Assembly (NCBI RefSeq): GCF_000146165.2
Contig: NC_004347.2
Span: forward strand, 3,382,790-3,446,789
DNA length: 64,000 nucleotides
Reading direction: 5' to 3'
Source of the DNA: Shewanella oneidensis MR-1
Lineage (GTDB): Bacteria > Pseudomonadota > Gammaproteobacteria > Enterobacterales > Shewanellaceae
Shown: one piece after another, positions 50,318 to 60,977 of the stretch
How the letters are laid out: the number at the start of each line of letters is the position of its first letter
How positions within the stretch are numbered: position 1 is the stretch's first letter
Translations under genes and position numbers: made by a program
Notes under the pieces: generated by a model
The model's database searches: none
Told to the model about the DNA's origin: nothing
What the model saw: only the letters and a program-made list of their open reading frames with translations

Positions 50318-51754
50318 ATGACTCGATTTTTGTTCGCTATTATCTTGGGTTTATTACTGACTGCCTGTCAGCAAGAGACCGTGGAAGAAACAGAATTCGT
50401 CCCGCATAAACTCACCGAATTAAGAGTCGGCACCCTCTATGGCCCACAAATTTACATGACCTCAGGCCAAGGCAACAGTGGCTTCGATTATGATATGGCA
50501 GTGCTCTTTGCCGAATATCTCGATGTTCCCTTAAAAATGGTGCCTTATACAAATCTTGCTGAACTTTATGATGCGCTGAAAAAAAACGAGATCGATATCA
50601 TTGCTGCGGGCATGACCGAAACCCCTGCTCGTCGAGAGCATTTTCGTTTAGGTCCACCTTTGTATCGCGTTAATCAAGTATTGGTTTACCGAGAAGGCAT
50701 GCCTGCACCTAAAGATATCTCTGATTTGAAAGGTAAAATAACCGTTATTGCCGACTCTTCGTTTGTCGAAACCTTAACTCAATTACAGAAACGTCATCCA
50801 ACACTTGTGTGGGATCAAGTGACGGATAAAGATAACGAAGAACTGCTGACGATGATCGCCAATAAGGAAATTGACTACACCATTGCAGACTCGAGCAGCG
50901 TGCAAATTAACCGCCGATATTTACCCGTCTTACGATCTGGACTGGTACTGGAAGAAAAACTCAATGTTGTCTGGTTGTTGCCCCCCACCCATAGCGATGG
51001 CTTGATGAGTCAATTGCTAGCATTTTGGCATCAAGAGAAACTCGCTGGTACACTCGATCACCTTAACGAGAAGTACTTTGGCCATGTTAAACGTTTCGAC
51101 TATATCGACACACGCGCCTTCCTGCGCGCTATTGAAACCGTTTTACCACGTTATCGGCAGCACTTTGAAACCCACGCAGGTGACTTAGATTGGCGTAAAT
51201 TGGCCGCGACCAGTTACCAAGAATCCCACTGGAATCCTAATGCCCGCTCACCTACTGGCGTGCGCGGTATGATGATGCTGACGCAGCCGACAGCAAAAGA
51301 GATTGGGATCACCAACAGACTCGACGCCGAAGAAAGTATTCGCGGCGGAGCAGCTTATTTACGGGATATGATTAACCGCTTACCTGAATCGATCCCCGAA
51401 AGCCAACGTATGTGGTTTGCACTGGCATCCTACAATATCGGTTATGCCCATGTAGAAGATGCGCGAAAACTTGCCGAATCCATGGAGTTAAACCCTAACG
51501 CTTGGCAAGACCTTAAAAAAGTATTGCCACTGCTACAAAAACGTAAATACTACCAAAAGACACGCTATGGTTACGCCCGAGGCAGCGAAGCCGTCCATTA
51601 CGTGGATAGTATTCGCCGCTATTACGACACCTTAGTCTGGGTAGATAATCAATCTAAACAACAAAATAGCGAAGAAGTTGCACCGAGCGACCTCACTGCG
51701 GAAGAAACACCCGTACCAGCGCCAGGCACCTTAAGCCCTGATAAACCCAAATAG
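50318..51754 (+). CDS. mltF: MltF membrane-bound lytic murein transglycosylase F
   Basis: MltF cleaves peptidoglycan to give 1,6-anhydro ends. About 478 residues: lipoprotein signal with lipobox (LLLTAC), a periplasmic substrate-binding-like SBP_bac_3 domain about 35-265 ([34 protein letters not shown]), and a C-terminal lysozyme-like SLT domain with catalytic Glu in [23 protein letters not shown] and the AASYNIG-like motif. ATG 50318 is preferred over GTG 50309. Divergent from purL, as in many gamma-proteobacteria. Confidence 0.95.
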   Translation: MTRFLFAIILGLLLTACQQETVEETEFVPHKLTELRVGTLYGPQIYMTSGQGNSGFDYDMAVLFAEYLDVPLKMVPYTNLAELYDALKKNEIDIIAAGMTETPARREHFRLGPPLYRVNQVLVYREGMPAPKDISDLKGKITVIADSSFVETLTQLQKRHPTLVWDQVTDKDNEELLTMIANKEIDYTIADSSSVQINRRYLPVLRSGLVLEEKLNVVWLLPPTHSDGLMSQLLAFWHQEKLAGTLDHLNEKYFGHVKRFDYIDTRAFLRAIETVLPRYRQHFETHAGDLDWRKLAATSYQESHWNPNARSPTGVRGMMMLTQPTAKEIGITNRLDAEESIRGGAAYLRDMINRLPESIPESQRMWFALASYNIGYAHVEDARKLAESMELNPNAWQDLKKVLPLLQKRKYYQKTRYGYARGSEAVHYVDSIRRYYDTLVWVDNQSKQQNSEEVAPSDLTAEETPVPAPGTLSPDKPK

Positions 51755-52060
51755 TCCCCCAAACGGCCGCATAAATATTTGAATTACACCGCAACGTTGA
51801 TATTAAATAGCGTTAAGCCTTAGATTTTAATCTTAGATTAAGTGAATGCACGCTAAAGTGAGTCGATTTTGGGTAAAAACGCTGCTTTATCGCGCAGATG
51901 CATCATGGGGGATTGCCGCCTGATATCTCTGCTGATACTGTCGTAATGACAGATAAAGACAATAATGATTGCAACGTTAACCATTGTCCTCTGAACAAAA
52001 TGGTAACCAAAGCAAAATAGCCTTAACTTAAACAATAACAAGATTGAAAACGGGGTCTAT

Positions 52061-52180
52061 ATGAGAAGAAAAACCATCAATAACAACGCATCTCGCCGTC
52101 GCACCTTACTGAAAATCCGCCATCGCCGGGTGCTAAATCGCCACAAACTGTTTTTTACCTTTCTGCAAGCCCAAGACTAA
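52061..52180 (+). CDS. Candidate 39-residue basic protein
   Basis: Encodes MRRKTINNNASRRRTLLKIR followed by HRRVLNRHKLFFTFLQAQD, with GGGG 5 bases before the ATG. It is very Arg/Lys/His-rich, which could suit RNA or nucleic-acid contact, but such composition also occurs by chance. It lies alone in the 460-base gap between mltF and tadA, with no clear terminator. Unrecognised. Confidence 0.5.
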   Translation: MRRKTINNNASRRRTLLKIRHRRVLNRHKLFFTFLQAQD

Positions 52181-52213
52181 ATCGAAAGATAACACCGTTT
52201 AGTCCTTAAGATA

Positions 52214-52798
<585 letters not shown>

Positions 52799-52851
52799 TT
52801 AAGGATTCTCTTTATTCAACAATTTGGGCAATTATACCTATAACCAATAAA

Positions 52852-52872
52852 AAAGGCGCACTTGGCGCCTTT
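52852..52872 (-). terminator. Rho-independent terminator of guaBA
   Basis: AAAGGCGC, 5-base loop, GCGCCTTT; the minus strand then continues into TTTTATTGG. It is about 20 bases past the guaA stop and separates it from tadA. Confidence 0.85.
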
Positions 52873-52893
52873 CGTTAATTAATCATGCCTAAA

Positions 52894-54471
52894 TTATTCC
52901 CACTCGATTGTTGCAGGTGGCTTGCCTGAAATATCGTAAACTACGCGGGAAATGCCATCGACTTCGTTGATGATGCGGTTAGACACACGGCCAAGGAAAT
53001 CGTATGGCAGATGTGCCCAGTGCGCGGTCATAAAGTCGATGGTTTCAACGGCGCGCAGTGACACCACCCAATCGTACTTACGGCCATCACCCATCACACC
53101 TACAGAGCGAACGGGTAAGAACACGGTAAAGGCCTGGCTGACTTTGTTATAAAGATCAGCTTTGTGCAGCTCTTCGATGAAAATCGCATCGGCGCGGCGC
53201 AAAAGATCGCAGTACTCTTTCTTCACTTCGCCCAGTACTCGCACGCCTAAACCTGGGCCTGGGAACGGGTGGCGATAAAGCATGTTGTATGGCAGGCCTA
53301 ACTCGAGACCAATCTTACGCACTTCATCTTTAAAGAGTTCACGCAGTGGCTCAACCAGACCTAATTCCATATCATCTGGCAGACCGCCAACGTTATGGTG
53401 CGACTTGATGACGTGCGCTTTACCTGTAGCGCTACCCGCGGATTCAATCACGTCTGGGTAGATTGTGCCTTGGGCTAACCATTTAGCATTAACGCATTTC
53501 TTGGCTTCTTCATCGAAAATTTCAACGAATACGCGGCCAATGATTTTACGTTTAGCTTCTGGATCGGCTTCACCTTTCAGCGCATCAAGGAAACGATTTT
53601 CCGCATCCACATGAACAATGTTGAGACCGAAGTGGTCACCAAACATTTCCATCACTTGCTTCGCTTCGTTCAAACGTAATAAACCATTATCAACAAATAC
53701 GCAGGTCAGCTTCTTACCAATTGCGCGGTGCAGCAGCATGGCTACAACGGAAGAGTCGACACCACCTGAAAGACCTAAAATCACTTCATCATCGCCCACT
53801 TGCTTTTTCAAGCGCTCGATAGCGTCTTCGATGATTGAAGAAGGTTTCCAGTTTGCGGCACAGCCACAGATATCTAAGGCAAAATGCGACAGCATACGCA
53901 TGCCTTGACGGGTATGAGTCACTTCAGGGTGGAACTGCACGCCGTAGAAGCGTTTTTCCTCACAAGACATGGCCGCGAATGGGCAAGTATCGGTTTTAGC
54001 TACGGCCACAAAGCCTGCTGGAATCGCCGACACTTTATCGCCATGGCTCATCCATACATCCAGCAGAGACTTGCCATCGCTGCTAACGGCATCTTCAATA
54101 CCTTTAAACAGGGCAGATTCGGCAAGCATTTCAATTTGGGCATAACCAAATTCGCCTTCACCCACGCCTTGGATCACTTTACCGCCAAGCTGCTCAGACA
54201 TGGTTTGCATGCCATAGCAAATACCAAGAACTGGTACGCCAGCATTAAACACATATTCAGGTGCGCGGGGAGAGTTATCCGCAGTCACACTTTCAGGGCC
54301 GCCCGCGAGGATAATACCGTTAGGGGCAAACTCACGAATTTGGGCTTCAGTCACATCCCATGCCCATAACTCACAGTAAACACCAATTTCACGGATACGA
54401 CGGGCAATCAGTTGGGTGTACTGAGAGCCAAAATCGAGGATCAGTATCTTATGCTCATGAATATCGCTCAT
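52894..54471 (-). CDS. guaA: GuaA GMP synthase (glutamine-hydrolysing)
   Basis: GuaA aminates XMP to GMP using glutamine and ATP. 525 residues: class I amidotransferase about 8-200 with Cys in [20 protein letters not shown] and FHPEVTHT, then the ATP-pyrophosphatase domain with [19 protein letters not shown], and the C-terminal dimerisation domain ([42 protein letters not shown]). Second gene of the guaBA operon, 116 bases after guaB with a strong hairpin in between. Confidence 0.98.
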   Translation of the reverse strand: MSDIHEHKILILDFGSQYTQLIARRIREIGVYCELWAWDVTEAQIREFAPNGIILAGGPESVTADNSPRAPEYVFNAGVPVLGICYGMQTMSEQLGGKVIQGVGEGEFGYAQIEMLAESALFKGIEDAVSSDGKSLLDVWMSHGDKVSAIPAGFVAVAKTDTCPFAAMSCEEKRFYGVQFHPEVTHTRQGMRMLSHFALDICGCAANWKPSSIIEDAIERLKKQVGDDEVILGLSGGVDSSVVAMLLHRAIGKKLTCVFVDNGLLRLNEAKQVMEMFGDHFGLNIVHVDAENRFLDALKGEADPEAKRKIIGRVFVEIFDEEAKKCVNAKWLAQGTIYPDVIESAGSATGKAHVIKSHHNVGGLPDDMELGLVEPLRELFKDEVRKIGLELGLPYNMLYRHPFPGPGLGVRVLGEVKKEYCDLLRRADAIFIEELHKADLYNKVSQAFTVFLPVRSVGVMGDGRKYDWVVSLRAVETIDFMTAHWAHLPYDFLGRVSNRIINEVDGISRVVYDISGKPPATIEWE

Positions 54472-54546
54472 GGATAACCTTTATTTCATCTATTGTTTTA
54501 ACTTAGCTCAAGACGAGAGGTGCAATCTTGAGGGCATACGGATCTT

Positions 54547-54579
54547 AATACCGGGGCGGCTAACTGCCGCCCCGGTATT
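54547..54579 (-). terminator. Strong intercistronic hairpin between guaB and guaA
   Basis: AATACCGGGGCGGC pairs perfectly with its complement across a 5-base loop (14 bp, GC-rich). On the minus strand the sequence that follows is ATTAAGATCC, without a T-run, so it is probably not an efficient terminator. It may partly attenuate guaA or protect the guaB 3' end. Confidence 0.5.
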
Positions 54580-54587
54580 ACAAACGC

Positions 54588-56054
54588 TTAAGAACCTGAA
54601 CGATAGTTCGGCGCTTCTTTAGTGATAGTTACATCGTGCACGTGGGACTCGCCCATACCCGCTGAAGTCACTTTCACAAACTGGGCTTTTTCATTCAGCT
54701 CTTGGATAGTGGCACAGCCTGTTAAGCCCATGCATGAACGTAAACCGCCCATATGTTGATGGATGATTTCCTTAAGCTTGCCTTTGTAAGGTACGCGACC
54801 TTCAATGCCTTCTGGCACAAGCTTGTCGGCAGCATTGTCAGACTGGAAATAACGGTCGGAAGAACCTTGCGACATGGCACCTAGTGAACCCATACCGCGG
54901 TATGACTTATAGGCGCGGCCTTGGTAAAGTTCCGTTTCGCCCGGCGCTTCATCAGTTCCTGCGAACATTGAGCCAGCCATAATGCATGATGCACCCGCTG
55001 CCAGAGCTTTGGCTAAGTCGCCAGAGAAACGTACACCACCGTCGGCAATAACAGGAATACCTAAACCTTTTACGGCTTCGGCCGCATCTGAAACCGCAGT
55101 AATTTGTGGTACGCCCACACCCGTCACGATACGTGTAGTGCAGATAGAACCTGGGCCAATACCGACTTTAACCGCGTTAACACCGGCTTCAACCAGCGCT
55201 AATGCGCCTTCTGCTGTCGCCACGTTCCCACCGATGATTTGTAAATCTGGGTGTTTAGCACGGGTTTCACGGATACGTTGGAGTACGCCTTCAGAATGGC
55301 CATGGGAAGAGTCAATCAAGAGTACGTCAACGCCCGCTTTAACCAGTGCATCGACACGCTCTTCATTACCTGCGCCTGCACCAACGGCTGCGCCCACACG
55401 TAAACGACCTAACTCATCTTTACAGGCGTTAGGTTTACGCTCGGCTTTCTCGAAGTCTTTAACTGTGATTAAGCCTTTCAGCTTGAAGTTATCATCAACA
55501 ACTAACACTTTTTCGATACGGTGAGAGTGCATTAATTTTTGCACTTCATCTAACTTAGTGCCTTCCGCAACAGTGACTAAACGCGCTTTAGGCGTCATCA
55601 CTTCTTCTACGGTTTTGCTCCAGTCAGTCACGAAACGTACGTCACGGCCGGTGATAATACCGATCAGCTCATTGGCGTCGTTGACAACGGGGTAACCCGC
55701 AAAACCATTCTTGGCGGTTAGTACTTTCAAATCAGCCAGCGTGGTTGAAGGTGTAACGGTTACTGGTTGTTGAACCACGCCCGCTTCGTAAATTTTTACT
55801 TTACGAACTTCTTCGGCTTGCTTCTCAATGCTCATGTTTTTATGAATAAAACCTAAGCCACCTTCCTGTGCCATGGCGATCGCAAGGCGCGCTTCTGTCA
55901 CTGTGTCCATCGCGGCAGACACAAGCGGAATATTCAGTTCAATGGTATTGGTCAGGCGAGTTTTAAGAATAGCGGTGTTTGGGAGTACAGTAGAATGCGC
56001 AGGAACAAGTAACACATCGTCAAAGGTAAGCGCTTCTTTAATTAAACGTAGCAT
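54588..56054 (-). CDS. guaB: GuaB IMP dehydrogenase
   Basis: GuaB oxidises IMP to XMP with NAD+. 488 residues: TIM barrel interrupted by two CBS domains (about 95-205, with [22 protein letters not shown]). Catalytic Cys lies in [20 protein letters not shown], and flap motif [13 protein letters not shown] is present. Start at ATG 56054 ([21 protein letters not shown]) because GGGGAG is 9 bases upstream; an ATG three codons earlier directly abuts that sequence and cannot use it. Divergent from xseA. Confidence 0.98.
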   Translation of the reverse strand: MLRLIKEALTFDDVLLVPAHSTVLPNTAILKTRLTNTIELNIPLVSAAMDTVTEARLAIAMAQEGGLGFIHKNMSIEKQAEEVRKVKIYEAGVVQQPVTVTPSTTLADLKVLTAKNGFAGYPVVNDANELIGIITGRDVRFVTDWSKTVEEVMTPKARLVTVAEGTKLDEVQKLMHSHRIEKVLVVDDNFKLKGLITVKDFEKAERKPNACKDELGRLRVGAAVGAGAGNEERVDALVKAGVDVLLIDSSHGHSEGVLQRIRETRAKHPDLQIIGGNVATAEGALALVEAGVNAVKVGIGPGSICTTRIVTGVGVPQITAVSDAAEAVKGLGIPVIADGGVRFSGDLAKALAAGASCIMAGSMFAGTDEAPGETELYQGRAYKSYRGMGSLGAMSQGSSDRYFQSDNAADKLVPEGIEGRVPYKGKLKEIIHQHMGGLRSCMGLTGCATIQELNEKAQFVKVTSAGMGESHVHDVTITKEAPNYRSGS

Positions 56055-56176
56055 TTGCAACATCTCCCCAGTTGAGTAGGATTTTAGAGGTGAAATATTG
56101 CGGCGGGATTATACCTTGCATCTAGGGGGCGGTAAATGGAAAATAGTGAAAAAATCCCATTTGCGCGAGAAAACAC

Positions 56177-57514
56177 ATGCAAGTCCCTAAAAATAATATT
56201 TATACCGTCTCACGCCTCAATGGTGAAGTCAGACAAATTCTTGAGGGACAACTGGGTAAGATCTGGCTAAATGGGGAAATTTCCAACTTTTCCACCCCCA
56301 GTTCAGGCCATTGGTATTTAACCCTTAAGGATCATTTTTCACAAATTCGCTGCGCTATGTTTAAGGGGCGCAACCAAAGTGTTAGCTTTAAACCCGTGAA
56401 TGGCCAGCAGGTGATCGTAAAAGGTGCAATTAGCGTTTACGAGCCGCGGGGCGACTATCAATTATTAATTGAATCAATGCTTCCGGCTGGAGACGGCTTA
56501 CTGGCGCAACAATTTGAAGCGTTGAAAATGAAGCTCGCCGCGCTGGGATTATTTGCCGCCGATACTAAACGCGCACTACCCAAAAATATCCAACGCATTG
56601 GGGTTATTACCTCACCCACAGGTGCCGCTATTCGCGATGTATTACATGTGCTTGCACGGCGCGACCCATCGATTGAAGTGATTATTTACCCGACACAAGT
56701 ACAGGGCGAAAACGCGGATATTAATATCTGCCAAGCAATCAATATCGCCAATCAACGGCTTGAGGTGGATGTATTACTGCTCACCCGCGGCGGTGGCTCG
56801 TTAGAAGATTTATGGTGTTTTAACAGCGAAGCCCTCGCCCATACCATTTATAACAGTGCGTTACCCATAGTGAGTGCCGTGGGTCATGAAGTCGATACCA
56901 CGATCAGTGACTATGTGGCAGATGTACGAGCTCCCACCCCCTCCGCTGGTGCAGAACTGCTCTCACAGGACAGTGACAATAAAAGCCAACGTTTAGCCAC
57001 AGTGCTTGCCCGCCTCAAACAGAGCGCAAGCCACTATCAACTCAAGCAGGAGAGACGTTTAAGTTTACTTGAGCACAGGTTGCAACGCTTAGATCCTAAG
57101 CGCACCTTGCAGCAGTTTGAGCAGCGTTTCGATGAGATGCAATTACGGCTCGAAGCCGCGCTTACCAACAAGCTGCATGGCTTAAGCCGCCGTCAGCAGC
57201 AACTGGCAAGTCGCCTAGAGCAACAATCGCCGAAACATAAGCTCGCGCTCGAAGCTAATCGTTTGAGTTATTTAGCGACGCGGTTGCAGGATGCCATGCA
57301 GGACAAACTCAGCCACAGCGGGCAGCGGATTAAATATGTAGCCCATCAGTTAGAGACTGTCAGTCCATTGGCGACATTGAGCCGCGGTTACAGCATCACC
57401 ACTGACGTAAACGGTGCTGTTATCACATCTGCAAGTCAAATCAGTCTTGGTGATACTATTACAACTCAACTGTCCAACGAGCGTCTAATGTCTACCGTTA
57501 CTCGTCTCCCATAA
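56177..57514 (+). CDS. xseA: XseA exodeoxyribonuclease VII large subunit
   Basis: Exonuclease VII degrades single-stranded DNA in both directions. 445 residues: OB-fold domain ([45 protein letters not shown]), catalytic domain with [37 protein letters not shown] and [30 protein letters not shown], and a long coiled-coil C-terminal half. Length and motifs are normal. An IS903-group element sits 62 bases after its stop. Confidence 0.97.
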   Translation: MQVPKNNIYTVSRLNGEVRQILEGQLGKIWLNGEISNFSTPSSGHWYLTLKDHFSQIRCAMFKGRNQSVSFKPVNGQQVIVKGAISVYEPRGDYQLLIESMLPAGDGLLAQQFEALKMKLAALGLFAADTKRALPKNIQRIGVITSPTGAAIRDVLHVLARRDPSIEVIIYPTQVQGENADINICQAINIANQRLEVDVLLLTRGGGSLEDLWCFNSEALAHTIYNSALPIVSAVGHEVDTTISDYVADVRAPTPSAGAELLSQDSDNKSQRLATVLARLKQSASHYQLKQERRLSLLEHRLQRLDPKRTLQQFEQRFDEMQLRLEAALTNKLHGLSRRQQQLASRLEQQSPKHKLALEANRLSYLATRLQDAMQDKLSHSGQRIKYVAHQLETVSPLATLSRGYSITTDVNGAVITSASQISLGDTITTQLSNERLMSTVTRLP

Positions 57515-57567
57515 CATTAAGCCTTTATTATTTTGCAGTTTATTGGGGAGTATGTGGCACCAAGTGA

Positions 57568-57576
57568 TAAGCTTTC
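57568..57576. repeat. 9-bp target-site duplication, left copy
   Basis: TAAGCTTTC, identical to 58635-58643 on the far side of the IS903-group element. Confidence 0.95.
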
Positions 57577-58634
57577 GGCTTTGTTTCCTAAATCGAGTCA
57601 GCGAACAACACTCTCATTATTGTTCAAATATCAAGCTACATAGTGGGTTTCAGGCATACTTAGCCCAGTCAGCTTATTCAAAGCCCTAATCATCGCGTAG
57701 GTTTCTCCCACCTGAGCGTTATAATTCCGCATGCTCAACGTGCCTCCTAGCAGTTGTTTTATCCTGTACATAGCGGTTTCTGAGATTGAGCGGCGATGAT
57801 AACCATACCGTTTTTTCCATTGCTTATTTGAGCCATGAAGCTGTTGCCAACTGACGGCTAAGTTTCGTGGATGCCCTTTTTCCCATAGCGCAGCACCTTC
57901 CCTAGGTGGAATCAGTACTAAAGCGCGTTTTCGACGAACGGCTTCGTGACAGGCTTTCGTGTCGTAAGCACCATCACCCGAGATATTGCGGATTTTTCGA
58001 TGGGTTTGCTTAAGTAAATTGGGCATCACTTCAGCGTCTGTTACACCTGATAAACTGAGTTCTGCGGCAATAATTTCATGGCTATGTGTATCGACGGCAA
58101 TATGCAGTTTACGCCACACTCTGCGCTTTCCATCTGTGCCATGTTTCTTCACTTTCCACTCACCTTCGCCATAGACCTTCAAGCCTGTCGAGTCGATAGC
58201 TAAGTGCTCAATGGCGCCGCGAGTCTTGGTTTTAAAAGCAATATTGACCGTTTTCGCGCGTTTACTGATACAGGTGTAATGCGGGCAAGATAATGGGATG
58301 TCACCCAGTTTAAACACCGAATTGATAAAGCCCTGTAAGGCTCTCAGTGGCATAGAGAAAATACGCTTAACCATCAACGCAGTGGTAATGGCTAAGTCGC
58401 TAAATAATTGAGGGCGACCTTTCTTGGGCGGCTCGACCTTGGCTTTCCACTTAGCAATTGCATCCTCATCAATCCAGAAGGTAAGTGAACCGCGGTTGAT
58501 TAAGGCTTGGTTGTATTGCTTCCAGTTGGTTGTTTTATAGCGAGGCTTTGACACGGTTGATGGGTAAGTTGATAGGCGATGCCGATCAGATCTGCGGCTA
58601 CGGTTTTAGTTCAACCTATTTAGGAAACAAAGCC
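57577..58634 (-). mobile_element. IS903-group (IS5 family) insertion sequence, intact
   Basis: 1058 bp with perfect 17-bp terminal inverted repeats, GGCTTTGTTTCCTAAAT at 57577-57593 and its complement at 58618-58634. It is flanked by a perfect 9-bp duplication, the hallmark of IS903-type transposition. Length and transposase agree with the group. The intact duplication indicates a recent, single, clean insertion between xseA and the next gene. Confidence 0.96.
57631..58554 (-). CDS. IS903-group transposase
   Basis: 307 residues, complete. DDE residues appear as Asp in LAIDSTGLKVYG, Asp in ISGDGAYDT, and Glu in SISETAMYRIKQLLGG; the N-terminal part with WIDEDAIAKW and GRPQLFSDLAITTALMVKRIFSMPLRALQGF is typical. 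It fills the element at 57577-58634. Confidence 0.95.
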   Translation of the reverse strand: MSKPRYKTTNWKQYNQALINRGSLTFWIDEDAIAKWKAKVEPPKKGRPQLFSDLAITTALMVKRIFSMPLRALQGFINSVFKLGDIPLSCPHYTCISKRAKTVNIAFKTKTRGAIEHLAIDSTGLKVYGEGEWKVKKHGTDGKRRVWRKLHIAVDTHSHEIIAAELSLSGVTDAEVMPNLLKQTHRKIRNISGDGAYDTKACHEAVRRKRALVLIPPREGAALWEKGHPRNLAVSWQQLHGSNKQWKKRYGYHRRSISETAMYRIKQLLGGTLSMRNYNAQVGETYAMIRALNKLTGLSMPETHYVA

Positions 58635-58643
58635 TAAGCTTTC
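58635..58643. repeat. 9-bp target-site duplication, right copy
   Basis: TAAGCTTTC, exact copy of 57568-57576. Confidence 0.95.
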
Positions 58644-58662
58644 TGCCATTTACTCTTCAAGC

Positions 58663-58692
58663 ATTAGCTGCCACGCATGACGTGCAGCTAAT
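58663..58692. terminator. Hairpin between the IS and the LysR gene
   Basis: ATTAGCTG and CAGCTAAT pair, with an inner CACG/CGTG extension and one bulged base. Before the IS inserted it would have been about 120 bases after xseA, so it may be the original xseA terminator now cut off by the element; no clear T-run follows. Confidence 0.5.
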
Positions 58693-58743
58693 AAACTAAA
58701 GATTTAGTCCTAAAGGCTAAAAATATTATCGTTATATAAACGA

Positions 58744-59589
58744 CTAACTGTCACTTGATTCTTTTTTAAACATATTAACCAATGACCTTAAATTTTTATG
58801 TTGTGAATATTTCTTTGAATAAAGGCATATTGGTCCGAGAACGTTATTTCTAGTAGGACCATGACATACTTCTAAATTAGCATTATTACTAATCATAACA
58901 TTTGGTAACAGCCCAATACCAACACCAGACTCAATCAAACGCTCAGCAAAATCCGGCGTATCAATAATTAACTTACGCTTAAACTCTTTATTTCGATTTA
59001 AGGCTGATGATAAATCATGCCAATGATCCCAGACTTTTGAATGAACGAGTGTTGGACAGGGTGAATCAAACTGTTCATTAACCTTTTTAGCCCAACTAAA
59101 CTTTAAAACATCAATAACACCTTCATTAATATACCGAGAATGACTATCAAATAATCCTTCAGTAATCACTATGTCTGCATCTTCCTTATCCAACCAGCTT
59201 TTTATAGCTGTTAATTCGCCAGTTTTTATATGAAATAAATTATTGTTTATCAAATCATCTGTCAAATAAGGTGCAACATACTTTGTATAAAGCCTAGGCT
59301 GAGTAACAATAACTATAGGTTCTTCTTCAAAAAAATATTCTACGACACTATCAAACTCTTTATAACTATTAACTATTTTTTCGGCAACCAAATAGAGCTT
59401 CTCACCTTCTTTAGACAGTGAAACACGGCCTTGCTTTCTAATAAACAAAATTGTATCAAGATCTTTTTCTAATTTTATTATTTGTCCACTTATATTAGGC
59501 TGCGTTGTCTCCAATATCTCCGCAGCCCGTGAAAAGCTGGAATATTTTGCTGAGAAATAGAAAGCATGAACAGTGCTACTGCTAATCAT
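58744..59589 (-). CDS. LysR-family transcriptional regulator
   Basis: 281 residues. N-terminal winged helix (HAFYFSAKYSSFSRAAEILETTQPNISGQIIKLEKDLDTILFIRKQGRVSLSKEGEKLY) is typical of LysR proteins; the C-terminal ligand-binding domain follows (about 90-275, with SGVGIGLLPNVMISNN). Located directly downstream of the porin/lyase/cytochrome cluster on the same strand, so it is the obvious candidate regulator of that cluster. The region is visibly more AT-rich than the core genes. Confidence 0.9.
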   Translation of the reverse strand: MISSSTVHAFYFSAKYSSFSRAAEILETTQPNISGQIIKLEKDLDTILFIRKQGRVSLSKEGEKLYLVAEKIVNSYKEFDSVVEYFFEEEPIVIVTQPRLYTKYVAPYLTDDLINNNLFHIKTGELTAIKSWLDKEDADIVITEGLFDSHSRYINEGVIDVLKFSWAKKVNEQFDSPCPTLVHSKVWDHWHDLSSALNRNKEFKRKLIIDTPDFAERLIESGVGIGLLPNVMISNNANLEVCHGPTRNNVLGPICLYSKKYSQHKNLRSLVNMFKKESSDS

Positions 59590-59710
59590 AGATTAAAACC
59601 TTGATTTAAAATAATGACAATATAGCTAAAAACTTACTTCCACCCAACAAAAATATCACAACACGTGTCAAAAGTAACAAATATCAAATTATGGTGAGCT
59701 AGATCTACAA

Positions 59711-60838
59711 CTAAAAATAGAAGCCAAAGTTTATATTAACTCTTTTATCCCAATCATCACCCACTTCAGGTAAACCTATATGATCATTATTGGCGGTAGA
59801 GAAGGTCATATTTTTACCCATAATAAAGTCGATCATTGTGTAGGTAGGACCTGCAGAAATCGCCATACCAGTGACGTTTTGCATACTGTTATCGTAGCTA
59901 TCATCATCAACATCTGGCGTCATTAAACCAAAGTCGTTGTAGAACTTAATGCTACCCCAATCTGTGTTCACGGTTTTGGCAATGTTGATGTTATAGGCTT
60001 GGCCCTTAGAAGCAATTTCATACTGCCAGCTTACTACTGACACGCCAATTTTATTAGAGTCGATAGCATCTGCAGCATCGTATTCATATTGCATGGCTTG
60101 CATTTGTAAATTCCAGCCTTTGTAGCTGCTGTCTAAATGCAATGCTACGGCATAGCGATCGCCATTGTTGCCCGTCTCGCTGTTGTAGATTTGGCCATAC
60201 TGCACAGAGCCACCAAAGGTAGTCGAGCCGCCTTCGTATTCTGTTGTATAAGTTTGGCGCACATTTAACTGGTTAGTCTCTTCATTGTGATACTCAGTGC
60301 CATTGATGGTACCGGTATACAAATCGGTCGAATAACGCTTGTTCTCGGTCGCACCATATTCAGCACTTTTATAAAAGGCTACATCTGTATGCCAACCTTG
60401 GTTTTCATAAACCACTTTAACACCTACGTCAGAGTCATCCTCAAACCCTAAGTAATATGGCAAACCAAACCACCAACTATTTGATATTAACTCTCGATTA
60501 CCAAAAGGAACCTTATTAATACCAACTTGAACTTGCAGATCATCATTTACATCATAGAAACCATAACCATGTTTAATGAAATTCGTTTTTGATGACAGTC
60601 TATAATCTGCAGATACCCCCCAGTCCCCTATTTTTCCATTTAACGTTAAAGTTGCAACATCAAAATAAAAGTCTCCCCCCTTATCTTTTGAAGCTTGGTC
60701 ATAATCTCTATAAGCATAGTTCGCTCTAACTGAACCGCCAAATTTAATTCCTTCATCTGGATTATCTGCATAAACACTAAAAGCAGATAATCCAACAATT
60801 GCAGACATAAACTTACATAATAATTTAGTTTTCATCAA
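59711..60838 (-). CDS. Outer-membrane porin of the lyase/flavocytochrome cluster
   Basis: 375 residues with signal peptide (MMKTKLLCKFMSAIVGLSAFSVYA) and a beta-barrel made of alternating strands, ending in Phe (NINFGFYF). Motifs FDVATLTLNGKIGDWGVSADYRLSS and VQVGINKVPFGNRELISNSWW resemble OprO/OprP/phosphate-selective-like porins. It lies 139 bases after the lyase gene, suggesting uptake of the cluster's substrate, but selectivity cannot be read from sequence. Confidence 0.82.
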   Translation of the reverse strand: MMKTKLLCKFMSAIVGLSAFSVYADNPDEGIKFGGSVRANYAYRDYDQASKDKGGDFYFDVATLTLNGKIGDWGVSADYRLSSKTNFIKHGYGFYDVNDDLQVQVGINKVPFGNRELISNSWWFGLPYYLGFEDDSDVGVKVVYENQGWHTDVAFYKSAEYGATENKRYSTDLYTGTINGTEYHNEETNQLNVRQTYTTEYEGGSTTFGGSVQYGQIYNSETGNNGDRYAVALHLDSSYKGWNLQMQAMQYEYDAADAIDSNKIGVSVVSWQYEIASKGQAYNINIAKTVNTDWGSIKFYNDFGLMTPDVDDDSYDNSMQNVTGMAISAGPTYTMIDFIMGKNMTFSTANNDHIGLPEVGDDWDKRVNINFGFYF

Positions 60839-60977
60839 TTACTCCAAAGACATTAAACTGATTTAATTATATTATTCATAGAACAAGAAAACAGTTTAGA
60901 TTAGGGTGACTAGTAGTGTGCAAAGCATATATAAAACATGCCTTGCACGATAACCATCATTTAAAAAGTAACAAAAA

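Noticed and set aside
51853..52041. 62-residue minus-strand frame
   Set aside because: No convincing start signal; it occupies the gap opposite the small basic ORF.
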